From a virus, in the IMG/VR virus record IMGVR_UViG_3300021373_001597, positions 1 to 37,885 of that record: a DNA stretch of 37,885 nt; one strand, written 5' to 3'. The stretch's first letter is position 1, and the number at the start of each line of letters is the position of its first letter. The notes below the pieces were generated by a model, which was not told where the DNA came from, did not search any database, and saw nothing but the letters and a program-made list of their open reading frames with translations. Below, in pieces: positions 7,890-18,400 of the stretch. Position numbers and translations under genes: made by a program.

Positions 7890-9016
7890 TAGCTTATACC
7901 ACCACCATAAATAAGATAGTTTGGAACTGAAGCAGAGTTTGTTACACTACCATCAGTGATACAAATTATCTCAGCTGTACCGCCTGCTGCGATTACTCTA
8001 TTTACACTATTTGAGGTTGATACTGCACCACCAGTTAAGAATCGTACATATTGAGCAGTACTAGAACCATCAACATCTATTGTTAGTGCTCCTGTACCGG
8101 CATTTATAATTACCCAGGATTTGCCTGCATCAGCAGCCACTGCAGCAGGGAGATCTATCTCTCCTGTACCACCAGTATAAATTATCTTCTTACCTGTATA
8201 TGTAGCAAATTCTGTGGTGGTTATAGAAGTATCTGTCACATAGTTAGCAATTGTTTGTGACCCTGTATAAGCAGCAGCATTTACAGTGCCGCTGATTGCT
8301 ATATTATTACTTAAAGAGATAGTACCGTTTGTATTAATAAATTGATTATTAAAAGAACCTGTTGAGGAATAGTTATTAGAATCCCCTATAAAGAATTTTC
8401 CTTCATCTAAGTTAGGAGTAGCTGCGGTTCGTCCGGCCCCCGCAACCATGATAGACCCACTAGATGCATGCACTCTTTCAACCTTACCGATATTTTGAAT
8501 AAGGTTACTTTCTCCAGACGGTTTAAGATTTGTTAATGCACCTGCAGTAGTACTACTTATATAGAGTACATCTCCAATTTCCCAATTTTCAGCACCGCCT
8601 GTTGTATTACCATGTGCAAATGTGCCAAAAGAAATAACTTCAAGATTAGCATTATTATTAACAGTTGAATTAGCTAGTCCAAAGGCGGGCATTGTGGTTG
8701 CAGAGTTTGCTCGGGCCTTACTTACTACAGGTTTTTGACCACTAACACCAGAGATATAAACCACATCCCCTTTTGTCAAATTTTCCCCTGCCTTAGCTTG
8801 AAACCTTACAGCACCTCTTAGGTCTCCAATAAACTCATCAGCAGTTACACTACTAAAAGTAGGACTGTCTCCAGTGCCAAGAGCTTGAGGAAGAGCAATA
8901 GCCTGATTATTAACTTCTACAGTAGTAGTGGGGTTAGTTAAGCTGACTGCAATATCATTTGCAGAAGACACACTAACCTCTGTATTTACTGGAGCTAAAG
9001 AAACACTTATACTCAT
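7889..9016 (-). CDS. Tail fibre protein
   Basis: A 375-residue, Ser/Thr/Asn/Gly-rich beta protein. After a short N-terminal attachment segment it has ALGTGDSPTFSSVTADEF, a repeat common in tail fibres, and a domain (about 70-180) with the paired phrases KGDVVYISG and IGDVLYISS that recurs in phage fibres. The C-terminal 130 residues form a beta-rich, alanine/glycine-rich region (GTGEIDLPAA, GAGTGALTIDVDG) like trimeric fibre needles. It starts by ATGA overlap with the small protein before it. Likely role: the side or tip fibre that contacts the cell. No peptidase or chaperone-release motif is clear at its end. Confidence 0.82.
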   Translation of the reverse strand: MSISVSLAPVNTEVSVSSANDIAVSLTNPTTTVEVNNQAIALPQALGTGDSPTFSSVTADEFIGDLRGAVRFQAKAGENLTKGDVVYISGVSGQKPVVSKARANSATTMPAFGLANSTVNNNANLEVISFGTFAHGNTTGGAENWEIGDVLYISSTTAGALTNLKPSGESNLIQNIGKVERVHASSGSIMVAGAGRTAATPNLDEGKFFIGDSNNYSSTGSFNNQFINTNGTISLSNNIAISGTVNAAAYTGSQTIANYVTDTSITTTEFATYTGKKIIYTGGTGEIDLPAAVAADAGKSWVIINAGTGALTIDVDGSSTAQYVRFLTGGAVSTSNSVNRVIAAGGTAEIICITDGSVTNSASVPNYLIYGGGIS

Positions 9017-9345
9017 CTTGTAATTCCTCGAATTACTTGAACTTTACCTTGAATTAAACGAGTTACAGCAGCATCGTTTGCAGTGTATATTTCTAAATCA
9101 TATACATACTCTCCTTCATCTAAGGTTTTGGTTACACTATTTCCCATGGTAAGAGTGATTACTCCACCTGAGTCATTGTGTGTCCCCGTAAATTCAGCGG
9201 ATACATCTGCCTCTTTAGTTTTTCGCACGTCTGCACGAACAAAATAGTTGGTTAAGTTATATGCCGAACCGTTTTGTGTAAGTGTCAAGGTCATAGAAAA
9301 GTCTGCTCCTTGATCTATAGTTAAGTTGTGATTACCTGCTGCCAT
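9013..9345 (-). CDS. Small beta-rich baseplate/fibre attachment protein
   Basis: A 110-residue beta-sandwich-like protein (TIDQGADFSMTLTLTQNG, then GGVITLTMGN and GEYVYDLEIY). This pattern, an opening Gln-Gly-Ala/Asp-Phe strand and a closing Gly-Glu-Tyr-x-Tyr-Asp-Leu strand, is common in small phage baseplate or upper-fibre proteins such as BppU-type N-terminal domains. It is the first gene after a consensus promoter, with GGAGAT at 9351-9356 as ribosome site, and is coupled by ATGA to the fibre gene. Likely role: linking the fibre to the tail tip. Function is inferred from fold appearance and position. Confidence 0.75.
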   Translation of the reverse strand: MAAGNHNLTIDQGADFSMTLTLTQNGSAYNLTNYFVRADVRKTKEADVSAEFTGTHNDSGGVITLTMGNSVTKTLDEGEYVYDLEIYTANDAAVTRLIQGKVQVIRGITR

Positions 9346-9364
9346 TTTTTATCTCCATTGCTGT

Positions 9365-9393
9365 ATTATACTTGTCTTGGACATTTTTGTCAA
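9365..9393 (-). promoter_or_regulatory. Consensus sigma-70 promoter of the fibre/desaturase operon
   Basis: Minus strand: -35 TTGACA (9393-9388), 17-base spacer, -10 TATAAT (9370-9365), a perfect match to the sigma-70 consensus. The expected start site is near 9358, giving a leader of about 13 bases that begins almost at the Shine-Dalgarno GGAGAT. The -35 lies in an imperfect inverted repeat (TTGACA, AAAA, TGTCCAA). No terminator separates it from the giant tail gene, so it adds to read-through from upstream. Confidence 0.9.
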
Positions 9394-9403
9394 GAATTAT
9401 TTT

Positions 9404-12400
9404 TTAAACGTTGTCGGGGTTAAAGTTAAGGGGCAATGGTACAGTAACTTCTGTACCCGAGACACATCTACCTCTAATTAGTTTTGTGTCTGTCGCATTA
9501 ACCTTTTCCAGTAAATAAGTATCATCACTATGTTCCTGGGCAACAATATCTACCAAACCATTTGTTTTTAGAGTTATATCACTTATTCTAAATAATTTTT
9601 CTGTGAAATTAAACCTAGCGTAGCTTATTTTTATGATACTACCTGCTTTAAGCATAGCTCCTTTAGGTGCCATAGTAAACCCTATAATTAAACTCAATCT
9701 AGACATATCTAAATATTGTTTTACATTTATACGAGCATTGAAGTAATTACTAATATATGGAGATGCATAAGAACCTTTTTTAGGTATATTATTATCTTGC
9801 TCTAAGTACGTAGAATTAAAGAAAGAAATTTGTCTACCTTCAAATTGCATAGAGGGGTCGGCTACTGTTGCATCTATGCTATTGAATGATGTTTTAACTC
9901 CCCTGTCATCTATAGTAATTTTTCCTATTATATCCTCTTCTGATATTTTTGATACGTCTGAGGTTGGTACGCCTGTAAGCGCAGGTTGAGCAGTGCTACC
10001 TGTAACATCTTTATCTTGTCGTCTCTTTACATCAAGCGAATACTTACCTGAAGTAAAAGTTAGAGTGCCATTAAACTGACTAAGAATATCAAAAGTATTC
10101 TCAAAAAGAGTATTTCCTGTATCTATTAAACAGTTTAATTGGTGTCTAGAAGCATACCTTTGGTCTTGCTCGCTCCATCCTACGTATCTCCAATATTTTA
10201 CATGATCTGCATCGTACAAAGAGTAACCACTATTTTGAAAAGTAGAGGAATTTGATTCAAAAGATTTGACTATAGGATTTCCATCTACACTTATTAAGTT
10301 GTTATCAACAGATTCTGAGCTAAACTGTACGTAGTAGTGAGTATTTCCTGTATCTTCAGCCGCTGTATTTTCTACGTCTAGATTTGCTCCACCGGGAAAA
10401 GCTAGTACTATACTGTTTGCAGATTCATCAATACTTTCTATTGTAACTATTCTACTTACACCACCAGTATCAGTGAGTGTAGCGTACATTCCTACTTCTA
10501 ACTGGCCATCTATTTCGCCCATCGCAAAAGTACTCCCTGAAGCTTTAGTTGCATTTTCTGCAAAGTGAGCATGTACTATATCTGTTCCTATATTTAGTCG
10601 TATAGGTATACTGGCAGAGTGTCTAGTTGATGTTGTATCATTAGGATTAGTAGCAGATCTATACAATCTTAATCCATCTGCAGTTAGTTTATTGAATGCT
10701 TCAGTCTCTGCTGCAGTATACGTACTTGATAATCCGCCTGTTGTACCAACTAGATGCACGTTGTTATTTATATAAACTAGATCTTCATTGAAATCCTTCC
10801 ATGTATTATGCTTTTTACCTAAGCTACCGATAACTTCGTCAAAAGTTATCTCATAAAAGCCTTTTAGATTCCCTTGTTTAGTTGTTGCTAATCTAAAACT
10901 TACTTTTTCTACGGTGCCCTGGAATAAAAGTTTGGCTCCTGCACTTTCTGAAGCAGACAAAGTATTTCCCCCAAAAAAGTATTTATAAGTATCACCAACA
11001 ACAGGAGGCCTAGCTCTAAGAATAACAGTAGAGTTTATCGGTAAACTAGCATTTGCAGATAGTTCTATATCTCTTTGATCTGCTGCTCCTGTTCTATCTG
11101 GATTAGTCACTGTTATTTCCGTAGATATATTATTATGAAGTACTAGGTCTCCTACACGTATTGGATCTCCCTCGTTATTTTTCAGAGTAAGTGTACTAGA
11201 GTTATTAGTAGTAGCTGCCACAGTAGCTAGTGTGTCTGCTGGCATGCACACTGTTACCTGAGATCGTGCATCACACAGTCTTGCTGCTTCTATAAAAGAA
11301 TCAAAATCTATATCAGAATTTTGTTCGTCTACCTTTCTTTGACCGGTTTCAGAATCAAACGTAAAGTTTAACTTTAAACCTTTTCCATATTTAGTATCGG
11401 TTAAGTAGTCAAGTAATTGCATAGCAGGGTTATTGCTTACCCGCAAATCTTTTATATTCTCATCAAAAAACTTAAACTGAGTATGATTATCTTGGATAAA
11501 CGTATTATCCATATCTATAATGCCAAATCCTGTAGTGAAGTCGTATGCAAACAGTTTTGCAGTATGCAGTGATTTTGCTATACCTCCTTGATTGTATATA
11601 CCTTTTTCAGGCTCTGAGAACCCCTCTAGTTCATCATTTCTGAAAGATACGTTCACAAGAGAGTCCGAGGTAGCCTTACTAGGGTGGGCTTTTCTATCAA
11701 ATTCTACGATATCTGTCCATTCTAGGTTTAAGCCTTCACCGTCTAACATCTGTACTTTAGCTGCATCATTAGCTTTTTTATACCCTTCCATAGCTTTACA
11801 GCCTAGTAATACATGACTATGAGTAATGAATGTAACTTCTGTATCATTAGCTACTGTTATATCTTTGGTCAGCTTTATAGTATTAGTAGATGAATCACTG
11901 AGTGTGCCCACCGCAGTTACATATATAATCTCCTCCGGAGGCATCCCGTCATATAAAAACTGATCGCCTACTTTAGGGTAAGTTCTTCCAGTGCTTAATA
12001 GATTTGCAGTAGTATCTATGTTAAAGAATTCATCTACACCTTCTCCATTTACTGCTCCATTAATTAAAGCCGTTACCACACTATCCTCAGTATTATGTCG
12101 GTACACAAAAGGATAGGAAGCACTATCCCACATTTCTGGAGTTATATCTAAAACGGAATCCACCACCATTGCATATAACTCATCATAGGTTCCGGCAACA
12201 TTATACATAGTAAGTTGAGCAAGTTGAGCTCTATAAGGTAGCTCTCCCTGTAATTTAAGGTTTCTACACTGATCCCACACCACTTTAGCTCTAAGATTAT
12301 CTAGTGGCGCTGTATCTATAGTTCCAGTTACTCCGAACGGCCTAAAAAAGCTTTCTTCTGCTACTCCAAAAAAGAATTTATTTCTATTTATGTCCGTAGG

Positions 12401-15400
12401 GTGAGAATAGTTTAATAAGTCTTCGTTAAGGTTCAAACCTATTACAGAACTAGATACGTGGGTAGAAAAAGATACGTCCTGCCCTTTACTAGTCCAACCG
12501 AATGGACCATTAGATATTTGTGTACTTTGTCCCGAGCCCTGAACTAATTGAGTGCTGGATGCACTAGGAGTTATTAAATTAGATGCCAGAATCAAAGGAT
12601 TACTAGACCCATCTGTTGTTATAGTATAAGAATCTACCTCTCCTTTTTCAAAATTTGAATCCAGACTAATTCTATATGCTCCAGCTGCACCAGAAAAGCT
12701 ATCCTCTCTAGATATATCTGTAATTGTTACTCCGGAAATAGAGGGTGGAGTAGTGTGCAAATCCTCTCCATCTCCGCTTCTAGTAAGACTGGTGGCTGTT
12801 TCATCATATTCATGAAACAAATTACCTGCAACAAAAATTACACTATTTCCATCTAATTGGAAAGAACCCGAATAGTTAATCGGTAAACTAGTGTCTGCAT
12901 CTGTTACAGGGGCAAAATCAAAAGTTCTTAAGAAAGGAGCATTTGCATTAGTAGTTGCTGCATCATCAGGAGCAGTTAGCTGAGTCATAACACTAGTTTT
13001 AGAAGTAGCACTTCGTGGCTGTCCTAGTTGTATAGTACCGCTAGCTCCAAAACTCGTATATGTTGCTAAAGCATTAGTGCCTTCAGTGTATGCAGTTACA
13101 AATGGGTCTTTTCTAGCTATGGGTCTTTGCGTACAGTTATAATCTGCATTCTCTATTACCAAATATCTATTTGCTCCACCTGATGCTACGATAGCCAATC
13201 CTGCCATGTTGCTTCTATCAGTGCCTTGAGTAACTCCTGTCCTACTAAAGAATTTTTTGGAAGCAGTAGTGCTATTTGTAAGAATTACTGCGGTACCATC
13301 ATTGTCTCTAGCAGTTGTTGCTAGTACGGGCATAGGAATAGGACTTCCAACTACTGCATTGTATGTATTTCCAGGAACAATAGATAGACCATGTAGTCTG
13401 GTGCTGTTTGTTGCACTTGACAGGCCTCCTACTTCCGCAGTTATATTAGTGTCAAAATTGGAGTGAATTCCATAAGTTCTATTAGTATAGTCATGGGCAA
13501 ACTCGTAACGACTGTCTGCATAGTGGTCTCTATTGTAGGGCGGCATACTGTAGTCTTCGTCTCTGAATCTAGTCGTGCCCTGCGAGTTTCTTCTCCAACC
13601 TAGTTCTGAATCTCCAGAAGCTATCTCATTAGTGTTATTAGCATTATATGGATATCCAGTCATTAGACAGTTACCATTAATATCTATTTCAGGTCTTCCG
13701 AAACTTATACTATTTCCACCAGATGTGTTTTCAAAATCTAATAAATAAGTCCTTATAGTATATTCTAAGTTCTTAGAAGGATTATCATTGTGCTCTACTA
13801 AACAATATAAAAACGTAGGATTATTAGCCTGACCTCCAGTATTACCGTTAAGATCCCTGTCGTCAGCATAGCTGTACGTACATATACCTACAGTACCGGT
13901 AGGCACAGAAATGGCTTTTGTAAACATTCTTCCAGTGTCCATATTATAGAAAAATACATGACTACCAGAAACTTTTTCACTTATCCAATTACCTGTTGTG
14001 GTGTTAGTTGAGCCCGCATTTAATGCAGTATTTATAGAAGTATCTAAAGTATTTATGGCTATATGCTCTCTATGTTTGTTAAGCATACACATGTAGTTTA
14101 CTCCGTTTATAACATGGTGAGATATGTCATAAACATTATCAGGATTTAACGCATTAAGACGGCCACCAATTTTATAAACACCATCATAAGAGTGGTATCT
14201 ATCATCCTGTAGAGCGGTTAAAGCTCCCTGAGTATGGAAGTCTCCATCTGTTTCACTAGTATATCTATACATATAATTTATGTCATTGTATGGAAGTTGA
14301 TATCTAGTATGGTTTTTAAAGTTGTAACCTATGTCTACTGTTACACCGCTGTCAATGTCAGGAATTATAAGGAATCTATCTAGCAGCACTTGATTAGTGG
14401 TATTGTCCATCCTGATTATCGTGGCACCATGAGACGACCCCAAAAAGCTATTTGTCAAGTATAGAGGTTTTGCCAAAACTGCTTTTGCTCCAGTACTAGT
14501 TGTTCCCGAGTAGCTACTAGAATCTATATAGTTACCTGCATCATCTTTAATCCTAAAACTAGTTGATAAGACATCAGCTACAGTAAAAGGAGTATCATAC
14601 AGTCTTTCGTTATTTACTGCATTTAACTCTGAAATATCTCCTCCTTCTATTACAATTCTATCTCCATCTTTAAAATTATGTCCCTCTGCCATAAAGATAA
14701 AAGTTTGAGATCCCTTAGTAATACCAGTAATAACAGGTTGATATATTTGATTTATTGCTCTGGCTTTGTTATACATATGATCGCCAGTATAGTAGCTTTT
14801 AGTATCGCTAGCTAGAAAGTGAATACTCATACCCTTTCTAATACCAGTTAAATTATTAAGAGTAACTACTGAACCTCCAGAAGTTATGCCTATAGATCCA
14901 AAACTTGAAGCCCCCACATATCTACGTCTATTATTGTACGCAGTTATAGTTTTTTGATATACATCATAAGAAGCACTAAGTGTAGGAATATAAGGTTTTA
15001 TATCTTTTGAAGCGTCTCTATTACCATTACTAAGAGTATAGGCATATATCATTCCATTTCCGGAAAAGTTTTTGAATAAAAGAGTAGAATCTAAACCTCT
15101 ATAGTTATCTACACCAGGTTTAGTCTCGTCATCATTTACGAAACATCTTAGCTCGTTAATATTTGATAAAGTAGTTCTCGAGTCGCTTTGAAATCCTGGG
15201 AGATATACATCATCTCCTTCGTCAGGCAAAGAGGGTTTTCCTATCGTGGTAAACCAATCTGCAACCCATAAAGTTGTACCGTCCGTAGTCATACCTTTTG
15301 GAAGCTCATTATCTTGAACAAAAGTATGCACAGTATCAAAGTAGCAATGTAATGCATTATCAAATGCAGTCATAGTTTGTATTTTATCTGGTATTGCTCC

Positions 15401-18400
15401 ATTTTGAGATTGTGTAATAAACTGTTCCGCAAATACTATAGAATATTTTCCTGCCCAAGGGTTTAAAGTTTGATCGTTATTCTCATTATCAATATCATCA
15501 TACTCGGAACCAAAAAATGTAGTAGTTTGATGTTTTCTATCGTTAGATTGACGATGATATCGAGCCTTATGCGTGCTAGAATAGTCCTCAGTAGTATTAT
15601 CGTACGTACTGGTATTTTCAACATATTTAGCGCCTACAAGTAAGTCTGATTTTTTATATTTATAGATTGCAGGTACTAGCATATCTCCATAGCGTAATCC
15701 TGGATTAAGAAGATCGGAAGAGCCAGCACCATTATACTTAGATTGATACGATCCCCTACCTGCGGCTCTAACGGAATATACAGAATCATGCAAGCCATCA
15801 TTCTCTGTTGCTGCTATGTGCTTAGGAGAATATATGTATACGTAAGTTCCATCGCCTGATATATTAGTTACCAGGCGTTTTTTCTGTGCAACCATTCTTG
15901 AATATCTTGGTGTACCTGGATTGGTTGACGTTCCCGCTATGCCTGTATTTGAACCTGATAATTCATCCTCATAGGCAAACATTACCTGTCTTTGTACAAG
16001 CTGTTTTGTGGACAACTCATATACAGAAAGAAAAGTTTCGTGTACAACATACGCATAGCTACCGTCTGTGTATATATCCTCTGCATGTACATGTCCCGCA
16101 ATAATAGTCTGGCTAGAATCTAAACTATTATTATTTGTATTATATACATAAATTATTGACCCATTTTTGAAAGAATCCCCCGCAGCATCTACAGTAAGAT
16201 TATTAGAGAAGTGCTTAACATGAACTTCTTTTTGTGCTGTAGAATCAAAATCACTTGCTACTATATTAGTTAGTATAAGCTGTTGTGCTCCACCACCTAT
16301 TGATACTGAATCACCTATTTTGTAGCTATTAATATTTGATGTATCAAGAACACCAAAGCTGTTGTCATAGTTATAGCACTCTAAAAACTTGCCTTTTACT
16401 ATATATTTATGTATAGCTTGGTTTGCGTCTCCGGATTCCATTCTTTTAAAAGATACAATATATGCAGTATCTAGTAGCCTATGATTAGTGCTCCAGTAAG
16501 GAATGGGCGAGTTAGAATAGTAATCATGCTGTATCTTAAAGCCAAGGTCCGGGGTACCCTCATCTATATCCGTAATTACAACAGGGGTTTGATTCTGTGC
16601 ACGTAATGCGTCTGCAACTTTAATGCCACGAATAGCGGCAATAGCTCCTCCTATTAGCCTTTGTGTTTGTGAATATTGCTCAAAATTTAATTGCAATCGT
16701 ATCGAATTATTTGAGCTAATACCAGAAAGAGTAGGAAGCTTTTTTCCTTTAAAACCTATAATGCTTTTTTTAACTATGGAACTACCGGAGCTAAAAAAGC
16801 TACGGCTGGGTCCTTTGCTTTTATATGTTTTTTGTATCTTGAAGCCATAAACGGGAGTCCGAACGTATGCAACAGAATCAGATACAATGTCTATTACCTT
16901 AAAAGTACTCCCAACCGTAGAAGAGACTGACGAATCTGCTTTTACAACCTCATACAGCTTTTGCTGTCTAAGTGCAGAAAGACCAGTACCGCTTATTTTA
17001 TAAGGTTTTTGACCTCCTGTATTTTCTATGCTGTTAGCTATTGACGATAATATTTGATTGCATTCTTGATACTTCTGTCCTGCATGAAACATTATTTGTT
17101 CTTTCGAAGTATTAATACTAACTCCATGCTCATGAGTTATAGGGGTTTCTACTGTTTTAAAAATATGTAAATTTGTTCCTGTAGTACCCGCATTACCTAA
17201 CGAAATAGTGTTTGCACCATGCAGAGCATCTTGAAACGTATTATGTAAGTAAAACTCATTGGCATCAAAATATCTAATAAAGTATTGTCCCTTGTGAACT
17301 AGTCCACTAATATCACTTCCTTGAGTTTTATTCAAGTATTCAACAGGAACACCTGTTTTAAGTCCATGATCAGAACTAGTGTTTATTCTATTACTTGAAG
17401 GAGTACCATCGTGCCCCAGCTCTATATGGCCCATCCATCTTTCTAGAAGCTTTCTAGTGCCAACTATCCCTAACATTCTTACATTAGTTGTATTTATAGT
17501 ATTACCAGTAGCCGTATAATCTAAATCTTGAACAGTGCCAGTCTGTCCAGAATTACCTACATTATATTGCCCTATAGCGGTTCTGAATGTTAAACTTGCA
17601 TTATCCTCTAGAGTTATTGGGAACTCGAGTTCTATATCTGTCTGGCTATGAACCTTTGTTATTATATTACCTCGTACTTGTCCCTCAGTATCTAACTCTA
17701 ATCCTGCAACTAGAGTACCTTCTACATTATCTACTGTAAATCTTCGTACTTTATCTACAGACCCGCTATCAACTGAGCAAGTAACAATCGTTCTGTTATA
17801 AAAGGGAGAGCCCGATAAAACATCTCCTCTATCTGCTCTGCCCACACATGTTCTAGATTCAGTAGCTAAATTAGTATTACGAGTAACAAAATCAGGAAAG
17901 TCTCTACAAACAGAGGGCTCATCTTCCACTACAATATCTAATATGGAGCTTATTGGTCCTTCACACAATACTTGCGCACTAACAAATTTAGTATGTGTTA
18001 CGCCTGTAGATACTGTCCCCAAAGGAAGGTTTAAAACGTCTGCAAATACATTGATAGGGTCTTCTAGCATCTGCACTCCATATACTAGTGGTATGTGTGA
18101 GGAGTTTAAATTAAAAGCAAGTTTTTGTTCTCTTGCAGTGTATTCTATCCATTTTCTAGTCTTTGATTTGGTGCTTTTATACCACTTTCCTTTTACTTTT
18201 GTTTCTTGTTTCTCGATACCAGTTCTATATTTTGCTGCAACATTGAAAGCTTTATCTGCATGAATAAAACCTAAATCTTGTTCATACTCTGGTCTCTTCA
18301 AGGATTCAAAATCAGAAGTAAGTTGATTGGACTTTAAAGCTCTATGGGTATCATCCGAAGTTGTACGACCATTAACGGTTGTAAATGCTGACCAATGAGA

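Noticed and set aside
9388-9393. Repressor operator in the imperfect repeat over the -35 box
   Set aside because: The repeat is short, has a bulge, and is not found at the other two late promoters.
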